Source: CAYMKL01 sp964390805
GTDB lineage: Bacteria; Chloroflexota; Anaerolineae; VGOG01
Direction of reading: 5' to 3'
Length of the DNA stretch: 23,523 nucleotides
NCBI GenBank assembly: GCA_964390805.1
Contig: CAYMKL010000107.1
Span: 1-23,523, forward strand
Positions within the stretch are counted from its first letter, which is position 1, and each line of letters begins with the position of its first letter. Below the pieces are notes generated by a model that was given only the letters and a program-made list of their open reading frames with translations, did no database searches and had not been told where the DNA came from. Both the position numbers and the translations under genes were made by a program. Of this stretch, positions 14,327 through 21,483 are shown one piece after another.

Positions 14327-14882
14327 TGTGCATTACCTCCTTTTTCGACCTCCCTACGATGGACGACCCGTTCGATCCTGGGAACCACTCATAGGTCTCC
14401 TGAAACCGGGTCACGTGCAGATAGCGAATGACGTCAATCCGAAACAGCGCACTCGACGGTGCAGCGACGAAGGATTTGAGCTGCGGATGGCGGGTCGTCA
14501 GTAGCTCTGCCCACCGATCAAACTCTGGGCCTGGATCCAATTGGACGGCTCGTCCCGTCGCGGTGATGGCCTCGACTTTCATCATATCATCGGGGAACTT
14601 GGCACGACTATCCACGACCAGTGCTACATGCTCACATTCGAGGAGCAAACAGAATTTCCTCGTAGACACCGAGGTGGCAAATGTGACAGCCTCTAACTCC
14701 TCGCTAGCGGCGTAGGCCACCACCGATCCGTAGGGCTGGCCACCACCTTGGGTGCAGAGGACAGCGAATGGCTGTTCATCGAGCAATCTCCAGATTCGCT
14801 CACGGACTGCCGGATCTTGCGTACTCTTCTCCAGCTCTAGGTCAAATTCGCATCCAAGTACAGGCTCGTCAGTTCTATCCAT
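14313..14882 (-). CDS. pyridoxamine-phosphate-oxidase-like FMN-binding split-barrel protein
   Basis: 189 residues. RIWRLLDEQPFAVLCTQGGGQPYGSVVAY is split here as LDEQPFAVLCTQ then GQPYGSVVAY, the first two strands of the split barrel. TRKFCLLLECEHVALVVDSR and AITATGRAVQL follow, the usual order of PNPOx-like proteins. Relatives use FMN, F420 or heme; none of the residues seen decides the cofactor. The first in-frame ATG (14939) has no ribosome site; the ATG at 14882 follows AGGAG and GAGG, so it is preferred. It starts about 60 bases after the AttH-like gene. The role is unknown; it is more likely a general reductase than an oxidase of the vitamin B6 pathway. Confidence 0.8.
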   Translation of the reverse strand: MDRTDEPVLGCEFDLELEKSTQDPAVRERIWRLLDEQPFAVLCTQGGGQPYGSVVAYAASEELEAVTFATSVSTRKFCLLLECEHVALVVDSRAKFPDDMMKVEAITATGRAVQLDPGPEFDRWAELLTTRHPQLKSFVAAPSSALFRIDVIRYLHVTRFQETYEWFPGSNGSSIVGRSKKEVMHNEDR

Positions 14883-14942
14883 TCTGTACCTCACACTCCT
14901 TTCTCGCTTTGAATGTTTCCACTGAAACCACTGTTGCATGCA

Positions 14943-16100
14943 TCAGAACTGCCCCCCCATCGAGCCTGCATAGCCTGTCATTTCAACGTAGCCGACGCCG
15001 CTGACTGGATTGCCGGCGCGTTCGCCACTGATCTTCACGGCACCCTCCCAGTAGGTGTACGAGACGGTCAGTTCCTGATCAGCAAAGTACGGCTCGATGT
15101 TCAGCCTGAGATCGGCCACGGGCACCTCCACCATCCACTGGGCCGGATAGGTGGCGCCGGAGTGGGGGCTGCGCCACGTATCACCGACGGCGATCTCGAA
15201 ATCGTCACGGCTCAGGTGGCGCGTGCTGCCGTCGGGGGCGACCCAGGTGCCGCTGGAGAATGGATCCACGCTGCCATCGGCCTTGCGGATCTGGAATACC
15301 ATCAGTTCACTGCCGTCGTCCAGTTGGAGCGCGAACCAGTCCCAACCAACTTGATCGGGCGCCAGAGCGCTGGTGCTGAATTCGTGGTCCATCCAGCTCC
15401 ATCCGTCCACCTGAAAAAGTGCCTCCCCTGCCTGCACTGTGCCTGAAGAATCCAATCGCGTCTGACTGTAGTAATAAGATGCATTGCCCGGCTCCGGCCC
15501 CTTCTGGCTGTAACCTGCATCGCCCTGCAGGATGGGACCTTTGCGATCCGTCAGCAGCAAGTCAATCGCCAAGTCGTCCTGGGTGGCGCGCAACCGCACG
15601 ACGTTGGGCTCGATTTCCTCAGCGGCCCAATCCTCCAACCACACCCGGTAGGGTGTTGCCTTCGCCCCCGCCAGCCCGGCTGCACCTCGGGCGAAGCGCT
15701 CGAACGCGTCGTAGCGCCTGCCAGCGACGTCGGTGAGGGCGAAGTGCGCCATGTAGACCTGATCGGCAGCCCAGTTAGACGGGCGGTCCTGCCGCTGCGA
15801 CGGCGACACCAGGGCGCGACGGAAGAAGGTCAATTGATAGCCGAAGTGACGTCCGTCTGTAGTCTCCAGATTGCCGGTGTAGTACCACCACTCCGTCTGA
15901 TAGTCGGGATGGGGGCCGTGGTCTGCGGGGAAGTCGAACGGTCGCGGCCCTTCGGCCCGTGCGAAACCGGTTGCTTCGTCCATCACGGCCAAGAGTTGCG
16001 CGCCTACCTGGGGCTCATCCCGACGCAAGAGGATCGCCGGTATGGCAAGCAGTACCGACGCGATCAATAGTCCGACGAGGATGTTGGCTAAGCGTCTCAT
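14943..16100 (-). CDS. AttH-like lipocalin-domain protein (carotenoid 1,2-hydratase family)
   Basis: 385 residues with an N-terminal membrane anchor or signal (about 5-26), so the rest is outside the cytoplasmic membrane. The conserved opening DHGPHPDYQTEWWYY is at 60-74, followed by GYQLTFFR, MAHFALTD, SYYYSQTRL, WMDHEF, GWDWFALQLDDG and ELMVFQIR. The end has YWEGAVKISG and GYVEMTGY. These are marks of the AttH/CrtC family, two lipocalin-like barrels. Some relatives hydrate carotenoids; AttH proteins are partners of an ABC exporter. Here the ABC permease stops seven bases upstream of its start, so the context favours an ABC-associated lipid or hydrophobic-compound carrier. Confidence 0.88.
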   Translation of the reverse strand: MRRLANILVGLLIASVLLAIPAILLRRDEPQVGAQLLAVMDEATGFARAEGPRPFDFPADHGPHPDYQTEWWYYTGNLETTDGRHFGYQLTFFRRALVSPSQRQDRPSNWAADQVYMAHFALTDVAGRRYDAFERFARGAAGLAGAKATPYRVWLEDWAAEEIEPNVVRLRATQDDLAIDLLLTDRKGPILQGDAGYSQKGPEPGNASYYYSQTRLDSSGTVQAGEALFQVDGWSWMDHEFSTSALAPDQVGWDWFALQLDDGSELMVFQIRKADGSVDPFSSGTWVAPDGSTRHLSRDDFEIAVGDTWRSPHSGATYPAQWMVEVPVADLRLNIEPYFADQELTVSYTYWEGAVKISGERAGNPVSGVGYVEMTGYAGSMGGQF

Positions 16101-16106
16101 GTTACC

Positions 16107-18677
16107 CTACTCAAACCTCAATGCATCTACGGTGGCCATCTTGCCCATCCGATAGGCCGGATAGATGCCCGCCAGGAGCGCAGCGATCACAGCAACGAAA
16201 AACGCCTGGATGAATGGCGCAGGCTCGACCTGCATCTGCAATGTCCAGCCGAAGGAGCGCCGATTGATGACGTAGACCAGGACGAGGGAGAGAGCGTAAC
16301 CAGCGGGAATGGAGAGCAGGCCAGCAACAGCGCCCATCAGACCCGTTTCGAGCATCACCAGCCCCCAAAGTTGGCGGGCGGTGAGGCCCATAGCACGCAG
16401 GATGCCGAGCTGTCGTTGCTTGTCCAATTGCAGTGAAAGCAGTGCGCTCAACACGCCGATGAAGGCGACGACCGTAGCCAACATCTGCAATGCGCCGGTG
16501 ATGGCAAAAGTGCGGTCAAACACGGCGAGGGCGTCATCGCGCAATGCCTGGTTAGGACGGATGAACAACCGCTGCACGGGCGCGAGGGCATCCTCCAGGT
16601 CGCGGGCCACGCGGTCGGCGTCGGCGTCTGCCGCAATCCTGACATCCAAGGCCGTGAATGTATCGTCATTCCAGAAGCGCCGGTAATCGTCCATAGACAT
16701 GATGACCGTTCCCTCGCTGGTGGCGTAGTCGTAGTAGATGCCGACGATGTCGAAGGCCCGCGGGCCCTCGTTGGTGTAGAGGGTGATGGTGCCGCCGCGC
16801 GGGGGCAGGTTCAGGCGGTTGGCAAAGGGCTCCGACACGATCACCGCGCCGTTGCGCACCGCCTCCCACGTCTCCTTGGGCGATCCATCCGCTGCCAGAT
16901 ACAAAAGCCCCTCTCCGTAATAGGGGCTGGTGCCGGCTTCGATGTATACTGGCCCTTCAGGCGAGTCCACCGTTACAGCGCGTATCAGCTCCACTCGCGC
17001 GACGCCGGGCGATTGCGCGACGATCTGGGCGACGGCGGGGTCGAGGGGGCGGACGTTCTGGGTCGCCCTGAAGCTGGGAGCCCGGATGTAGATGTCACCC
17101 TGCAAGGCGTATCCCAACCAGGTGACGACGGTGTGGCGGAAGCTGCCGATCATCAGGCTAACACCAATGGTGACCGCCACGGCAACCATCAGCGCAGCGA
17201 CGGCGATGGACGTGCGACTGAGCGAGTTGGCTACCTCCCTGGGAGCCATGCGCCCCAGCGAGCCCAGAACACGCCCCAACAGGATCGCCGCGCCGCGCAT
17301 GAACAGGATCGTGGCCAGGGGAGTGAGCAGGGCAAATCCCAACACCATGACGGACATGCTGCCAAAACTGATGATCAGACTGCGAGTCGGCAGCACCAGC
17401 ACGCCCACGCCGACGGCGAGCATGACCAGGCTTCCCAGCGCAGCGCAGACCACAGCTTGCCGCGCCTTGCTTTCCAGACCGGAACGGGAAAGCGCCGCGC
17501 GCGGCGGCACAGAAGCCGCCTCCCAAGCAGGCAGGCTGGCCGTGATCACCGTGGCGAAAACGCCGATGAGCCCGCCTTTGACCAGGCTGCTAGTCGAGAT
17601 CCCGATGGAGCGCACGGTGAGCACGAAATATAGATCGTTGATGGTCTGGGTGACCGCACCCACGGCGTTCCGCCCCATGGCGATGCCCAGCAGCACCCCC
17701 AGTCCAGCACCGATGGTGCCGACGATGAGCGCCTCGCTGGCTACCAGGCCGAAGATCTCGGCCGGCGTGACACCCAGGCAGCGCAGCGTGCCGAAGAGCG
17801 GACGGCGCTGCACCACTGAGAAAGTCATCGTGTTGTAGATCAGGAATACGCCGACGAACAACGCCAGCAGGCTGAGAGCCATCAGGTTGGTGCGGAAGGC
17901 GGCTGTCATTTGCCTGACCGCGCCAGTGCGGGCCTCGACAGCCTGAAGGCGGGCGCTCTTTGGCAGCAGGGCGCTGATGCGGTCAGCCGTTTCCTCACCG
18001 TCCTCCGGCAAGATCAGGTCAACGCGATCCAGCTTGCCGACTCGGTTCAACAGTTCCTGGGCTGTGGCGATGTCGGCCAGGATGATGCCCTCCAGCGCAC
18101 GACGGCTGAGATCGTCGGCGGGCTGGAGCAGGCCAGCGATGAAGGCGCCGCGCTGGAACCCATCAATGTCCAGCGTGATGCGCGCTCCACGCTCAAGGCC
18201 ATAGCGGTCGGCCACGTCGGTGGAGATCAGGAAAGCACCTGGCTCGGTGAGGAAATCGGTCAGTCCGGCGACGGGCGCGTCTCCTGCCTGCCACAGATAC
18301 CCGCGGAAGGGCGATTCGGCAAAGGGATCCACGCCCAGGAGTTGAAACGGGCGCTCCCCCAACTGCAGCGATGATACATAGTCGGTAACGATGGGCGCGG
18401 CCATTCGCAGTGCGCCCTGGCGGCGCAGACGAACGTAGAGCTCTTCGTCCAGCCCCTGTGGCCCGGCCACGATCTCGTGCGTCGCTCGACCGGCGACGGC
18501 TTCCGTGCTGAGGTCAAAAGCACGACTGGCGCTGGCGTTGGCCAGGTCCACTGCCACGACAACGGCCACGCCCAGAGTGATGCCCAGAATCATCAGCGCG
18601 GTCTGCCACGGACGACGCAGCAGTGTCCGCCAGCCAACGCTCCAAAGCGTGCGAGAGGAGAACGTCGTGTCATTCAT
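16107..18677 (-). CDS. ABC transporter permease with two FtsX domains
   Basis: 856 residues. An N-terminal helix (about 20-42) is followed by a periplasmic MacB-like domain (about 50-265) and a first FtsX core of three helices (about 266-385). Central helices (about 405-470) and REVANSLSRTSIAVAALMV then open a second unit. It has its own external domain and a final FtsX core that ends MATVDALRFE. This is a fusion of the two permeases that are separate in many relatives (AttF and AttG). Members use ATP to drive conformational work across the membrane, often moving lipids or lipoproteins. The start overlaps the ATPase stop by eight bases and the AttH-like gene follows at seven bases, so these three form one unit. 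Confidence 0.92.
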   Translation of the reverse strand: MNDTTFSSRTLWSVGWRTLLRRPWQTALMILGITLGVAVVVAVDLANASASRAFDLSTEAVAGRATHEIVAGPQGLDEELYVRLRRQGALRMAAPIVTDYVSSLQLGERPFQLLGVDPFAESPFRGYLWQAGDAPVAGLTDFLTEPGAFLISTDVADRYGLERGARITLDIDGFQRGAFIAGLLQPADDLSRRALEGIILADIATAQELLNRVGKLDRVDLILPEDGEETADRISALLPKSARLQAVEARTGAVRQMTAAFRTNLMALSLLALFVGVFLIYNTMTFSVVQRRPLFGTLRCLGVTPAEIFGLVASEALIVGTIGAGLGVLLGIAMGRNAVGAVTQTINDLYFVLTVRSIGISTSSLVKGGLIGVFATVITASLPAWEAASVPPRAALSRSGLESKARQAVVCAALGSLVMLAVGVGVLVLPTRSLIISFGSMSVMVLGFALLTPLATILFMRGAAILLGRVLGSLGRMAPREVANSLSRTSIAVAALMVAVAVTIGVSLMIGSFRHTVVTWLGYALQGDIYIRAPSFRATQNVRPLDPAVAQIVAQSPGVARVELIRAVTVDSPEGPVYIEAGTSPYYGEGLLYLAADGSPKETWEAVRNGAVIVSEPFANRLNLPPRGGTITLYTNEGPRAFDIVGIYYDYATSEGTVIMSMDDYRRFWNDDTFTALDVRIAADADADRVARDLEDALAPVQRLFIRPNQALRDDALAVFDRTFAITGALQMLATVVAFIGVLSALLSLQLDKQRQLGILRAMGLTARQLWGLVMLETGLMGAVAGLLSIPAGYALSLVLVYVINRRSFGWTLQMQVEPAPFIQAFFVAVIAALLAGIYPAYRMGKMATVDALRFE

Positions 18678-19353
18678 CAGTCAGCCGTCCATCGCGCAGA
18701 TAGAGGATGCGGTCGGCGTACGCAGCGGCCTCGGCGCTGTGGGTGACCAGGATCAGATTCTTGCCGGCCTGGCGAGTGATCCGGTCCAGAAGCGCCAGCA
18801 CTCGTCGCCCCGTCTCTTCGTCCAGGTTTCCCGTTGGCTCGTCGGCCAGGACCAGCAGCGGGTCATGGACCAGGGCACGGGCGATGGCAATACGCTGCTG
18901 CTCGCCACCGGAGAGGCGATCGGGAAACGTTTCGCGGCGATCAAGTAATCCTACACCATCTAGCACCGACTCGGTACGACGATGCGCTTCTTCGGCGGAA
19001 GCGCCTTTGAGCTCCAGTGGCAATATGACGTTTTCCCACACCGTCAGCGTCGGGATCAGGTTGTAGAACTGGAACACAAAGCCAATGTTCTGGCGGCGGA
19101 ACAGGGTGCGCTGCCGTTCGTCAAGGGCGATCAGGTCGCGGCCGTCCAGCCAGATAGCGCCGCTGTCGGCCCGGTCTATGCCGCTGAGGAGATTCAGCAG
19201 GGTGCTCTTGCCGGTGCCGCTTCGGCCCAGGATGGCGACCGACTCGCCTCTGGCAAACGTGGCGCTGACGTCGCGCAGCACAACGCGTGTGTGCGCGCCC
19301 TCCTGATAGCTCTTGGATAGATTCTCCAGCCGGATGAAGTTATCTTGACGCAT
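18670..19353 (-). CDS. ABC transporter ATP-binding protein, LolD/MacB type
   Basis: 227 residues, the usual length of the family. Walker A GRSGTGKST at 43-51, Q-loop Gln95 (FVFQFYNLIP), signature LSGGEQQR at 147-154, Walker B LVLADEPTGNLD with catalytic E172, and H-loop H205 (LVTHS) are all intact. It energises the two-domain permease encoded next. GAGG eight bases before the ATG is the ribosome site. Its start is only three bases after the stop of a decayed exonuclease frame. The nearest strong promoter candidate lies at 19773-19801, about 420 bases upstream, with a 26-codon ORF between. Confidence 0.95.
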   Translation of the reverse strand: MRQDNFIRLENLSKSYQEGAHTRVVLRDVSATFARGESVAILGRSGTGKSTLLNLLSGIDRADSGAIWLDGRDLIALDERQRTLFRRQNIGFVFQFYNLIPTLTVWENVILPLELKGASAEEAHRRTESVLDGVGLLDRRETFPDRLSGGEQQRIAIARALVHDPLLVLADEPTGNLDEETGRRVLALLDRITRQAGKNLILVTHSAEAAAYADRILYLRDGRLTDE

Positions 19354-19356
19354 ATT

Positions 19357-19566
19357 CTATCCTCGGATTACTGCCTCAGCCAGCATCTTCTGGAACTGTT
19401 CCGCCTGGTCCTGGACATCGGCGTGGCCAAAGGTATTCCGCCCCAGGAAGCGATGGAAGTAGTCCTTGACGAACATCCAGTCGAAGGACGCATTGAAGGC
19501 CACAAAGAACGACACGCATCTCTGCCCCCTGTGGAGCTGCTTTTCAAGCTGAGGTGCAATGCACTT
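19357..19566 (-). pseudogene. remnant of a DnaQ-like 3'-5' exonuclease with internal deletion
   Basis: One open frame carries FFVAFNASFDWMFVKDYFHR (about 19446-19505) followed by FLGRNTFGHA and then DVQDQAEQFQKMLAEA. The first part is the Exo II region of a DEDD exonuclease (recalled pattern F-N-A-P-F-D-W-x-F). The last part resembles the Exo III end, D-A-x-x-Q-A-E-x-F. The roughly 60 residues expected between them, and the N-terminal Exo I motif, are missing, and no proper start exists: a TGA lies immediately upstream. It ends three bases before the ABC ATPase start. I regard it as a dead fragment that the ABC message still reads through. Confidence 0.65.
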
Positions 19567-19612
19567 TCATACTGATTTCCGGCCTTGTCCAAGCAATAAG
19601 TGCGTTGCACCT
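19552..19612. repeat. 61-bp element with 15-bp inverted ends
   Basis: AGGTGCAATGCACTT (19552-19566) and AAGTGCGTTGCACCT (19598-19612) are inverted copies with one mismatch. The unit lies exactly where the exonuclease remnant loses its frame and before the stop of the 26-codon ORF. It looks like a very small mobile or recombination-derived element; no target duplication is visible. Confidence 0.5.
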
Positions 19613-19619
19613 GGCCTGC

Positions 19620-19700
19620 TTATGCCCAAACAACAGAAGCCAACCCTCTCCTAGCCCTATGAGAAGATTGGCCCCCGAATATCTCATACTTACTTATCAT
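19620..19700 (-). CDS. 26-codon ORF with perfect ribosome site and promoter
   Basis: ATG at 19700 follows AGGAGGTGAT, a full complement to the 16S anti-Shine-Dalgarno, and is about 70 bases from a good promoter start (19773-19801). The peptide is basic, with SSHRARRGLA in the middle and SVVWA at the end; it is not recognised. It lies upstream of the exonuclease remnant and the ABC operon. It could be a leader peptide that affects the ABC genes, or the start of a gene whose rest has been lost. Expression is plausible, function is unknown. Confidence 0.4.
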   Translation of the reverse strand: MISKYEIFGGQSSHRARRGLASVVWA

Positions 19701-19772
19701 ATCACCTCCTACGTCGGCTATCTGCTGTGATGGAGGCAACGATGTTGAAGCAACGGTTAATTCTACGGTGCC

Positions 19773-19801
19773 ATTATACCAGAGAACGGGTTAGATGGGA
19801 A
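19773..19801 (-). promoter_or_regulatory. extended -10 promoter upstream of the ABC operon
   Basis: On the minus strand TATAAT (19778-19773) is preceded by TGG, and TTCCCA (19801-19796) lies 17 bases upstream with four of six -35 matches. Transcription would begin near 19766 and run through the 26-codon ORF and the exonuclease remnant into the ABC ATPase, permease and AttH-like genes. Confidence 0.6.
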
Positions 19802-19892
19802 ACACCACCAACTTTGATCCAATTCACCGCTTATCCCCCTTTCTGAGACGCTCAATTGAGTTATGCCACAGTAAGCAGGGCCCCTATGAGTT

Positions 19893-19927
19893 CCCCTGAG
19901 TTCCTCTGTTTCATAGGAACTCAGGGG
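19893..19927. terminator. 13-bp perfect hairpin after the ferritin-like gene, no U-tract
   Basis: CCCCTGAGTTCCT (19893-19905) and AGGAACTCAGGGG (19915-19927) form a perfect stem 23 bases after the ferritin-like stop on the minus strand. No run of U follows, so it may act as a 3' stabiliser or weak terminator. CCTATGA (about 19882-19888) can instead pair with TCATAGG (19911-19917), which shares bases with the main stem, giving two exclusive folds. Confidence 0.5.
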
Positions 19928-19949
19928 AGCTGAGGGAGCGCGGCTCGTC

Positions 19950-20423
19950 TTATAGCATTTTCGCCAAGTGGCGCAAGTGAGACTTCTCCTCCAGAATGAC
20001 GTCAAGGAGAGCCCCCCGTTCCGCTTCGCTCACCATCTCGAGCAGGTCGTAGAAGAACAGCAGGGTGTCCTTCTCGAAGCCCATGGCGGCTCGCAGGGCT
20101 GTTTCCCGGTCCTGAGCCTGCTTGGCCAACGTGAGTCCCTTCTCTGGGCCGGCGAACAGGGCATTGTCGAGGACCACCTCGAGATAGGTCTGGTATTCGT
20201 TGTATTGGACAGCCACAGACGATAGATCGGGGTCAGGCCTTACCTCTTCCAGCATCTTCTCGAATACCCTGTAGTGTCCCCGCTCTTGGACAGCCAGGGC
20301 CTCGAAAAGCGACCTCACTTCGGGGTCGGCGCTTTTCGCAGCCACATCGTTGTAGAAGGTCTCCCCGTTCTTTTCGATCTCCATCGCCCATTTGAGGGCT
20401 TCGGCAGCAGTTAAGAAAGCCAT
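19950..20423 (-). CDS. ferritin-like diiron protein, rubrerythrin family, second copy
   Basis: 157 residues. Helix pair one has IEKNGETFY with E17 and VQERGHY with E47-x2-H50; helix pair two has FEKDTLLFFYDL and ILEEKSHLRHL. These are the diiron ligands of a rubrerythrin-type bundle without a rubredoxin tail. It is only loosely similar to the protein at 9052-9561. AGGAGG before the ATG sets the start. It follows korB by about 115 bases that include a heptamer repeat array. Co-transcription with an oxygen-sensitive 2-oxoacid:ferredoxin oxidoreductase suggests peroxide or iron protection, possibly using reduced ferredoxin; that link is inferred. Confidence 0.88.
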   Translation of the reverse strand: MAFLTAAEALKWAMEIEKNGETFYNDVAAKSADPEVRSLFEALAVQERGHYRVFEKMLEEVRPDPDLSSVAVQYNEYQTYLEVVLDNALFAGPEKGLTLAKQAQDRETALRAAMGFEKDTLLFFYDLLEMVSEAERGALLDVILEEKSHLRHLAKML

Positions 20424-20491
20424 TGTTCCTCCTGATGTGATAGGTTTTGCTAATGCGCTTCACAGCCACAGTGTTTTCTCGTGATGGGTGG

Positions 20492-20535
20492 CGTGATGCG
20501 TGATCCGTGATGCGTGATCCGTGATCCGCGATTCG
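20492..20535. repeat. heptamer tandem repeat array (CGTGATS)
   Basis: Six consecutive 7-bp units, CGTGATG or CGTGATC and last CGCGATT, with no spacing, directly after the korB stop codon. A looser copy (GTGATGGGTGG) precedes it. The period equals that of a different array at 21449-21483 on the other side of korB. Heptameric tandem repeats are known in cyanobacteria and similar ones occur in other groups. Confidence 0.8.
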
Positions 20536-20538
20536 ATG

Positions 20539-21408
20539 TCAGCGGAGCTCTGCTTGCAGTTCCTCCACCTGCTCTGGCCGCAGCTTCTCCAGAGGTTGTT
20601 TCACCAATGGACCCGCTTGCAATGCTGGCACCTGCTCCTCGTAAGAGGGCGCCCCTTCCACGTGGTAAAAGATTCCAATGGGGATGCGCTCGCCCCACTC
20701 ATAGGCCCGCTCCCAGGCGGCGGTTTTGTCTGTCGGGTCGTGGTCGGTGTCCTCAAGCTTGTACACGCGGGGGTTGTAGAAGTCGTAGGAGCTAGGACGG
20801 TTGAAGGTGACGCAGGGCTGGAGCACGTCCACCAGGGCGTAGCCTGGGTGCTGCAGAGCCTGGCCGATGAGCCAGACCAGGTGGCGCAGCTCGCCGGGGA
20901 AGCCGCGGGCGACGAAGGTGGCCCCGGCGGCGATGGCCAGCGCCAGCGGCGGCACTGGCCGGTCAATGGCCCCCTCTGGCGAGGTGGGTGTGCGCATGCC
21001 AAAGTCGCTGGTCGGCGAGTACTGGCCCTTGGTCAGGCCGTAGACGCGGTTGTTCTGCACCACGTCCACAATGCCGATGTTGCGGCGAACGGCGTGCATC
21101 ATGTGGCCCAGCCCCATACCGTACCCGTCGCCGTCGCCGTGGACGGTCATGATTTTGAGGCCGTGGTTGGCCAGTCTGGCTCCGCTGGCCACCGCCAGGG
21201 AACGGCCGTGAATGGTGTGGAAGCCGCTCACTTTCATGTAGTGCGGCAGCTTGCTGCCACAACCGATGCCGGTGAAGATGACCACCTGGTGAGGCGCGAT
21301 GTCCTGCTCGGCCAGGGCCATCTTGACCGCGTTCAAAATGCCGTGGTTGCCACATCCCGTGCACCAGGTGGGCGGGACGGGGCTGTCGAAGTCTTTGCGT
21401 GTGACCAT
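20539..21408 (-). CDS. korB: 2-oxoacid:ferredoxin oxidoreductase beta subunit, KorB type
   Basis: 289 residues. The four cysteines for the [4Fe-4S] cluster are C16 and C19 (WCTGCGNHG), C50 (GIGCGSK) and C199 (LQPCVTFN). The thiamine diphosphate motif is GDGDGYGMG at 91-99, then NNRVYGLTKGQYSPTS at 119-134. With korA it oxidatively decarboxylates a 2-oxoacid (2-oxoglutarate most often in this two-subunit type) with CoA and ferredoxin, or runs in reverse to fix CO2. GGAGG before the ATG fixes the start. Heptamer repeats lie on both sides of the gene. Substrate choice cannot be read with certainty. Confidence 0.93.
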   Translation of the reverse strand: MVTRKDFDSPVPPTWCTGCGNHGILNAVKMALAEQDIAPHQVVIFTGIGCGSKLPHYMKVSGFHTIHGRSLAVASGARLANHGLKIMTVHGDGDGYGMGLGHMMHAVRRNIGIVDVVQNNRVYGLTKGQYSPTSDFGMRTPTSPEGAIDRPVPPLALAIAAGATFVARGFPGELRHLVWLIGQALQHPGYALVDVLQPCVTFNRPSSYDFYNPRVYKLEDTDHDPTDKTAAWERAYEWGERIPIGIFYHVEGAPSYEEQVPALQAGPLVKQPLEKLRPEQVEELQAELR

Positions 21409-21448
21409 GTTTTGCCTCCGTTAGGGTCTAGAGTTTCGGGTCGGATGA

Positions 21449-21483
21449 ACTCGAAACTCGAAACTCACAACTCGAAACTCGTG
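21449..21483. repeat. heptamer tandem repeat array (ACTCGAA) overlapping the korA stop
   Basis: Five 7-bp units in a row: ACTCGAA twice, ACTCACA, ACTCGAA and ACTCGTG. The array begins in the korA-korB spacer and runs into the coding end, so the last korA codons (TSFEL and stop) are made of repeat units. Confidence 0.8.

Noticed and set aside
17013..17838. two long plus-strand frames across the permease gene
   Set aside because: Both are antisense to well-supported transmembrane segments and FtsX domains.
19345..19575. 76-codon plus-strand frame opposite the exonuclease remnant
   Set aside because: The minus strand shows a recognisable exonuclease motif in this stretch, while the plus frame has no ribosome site or known motif.
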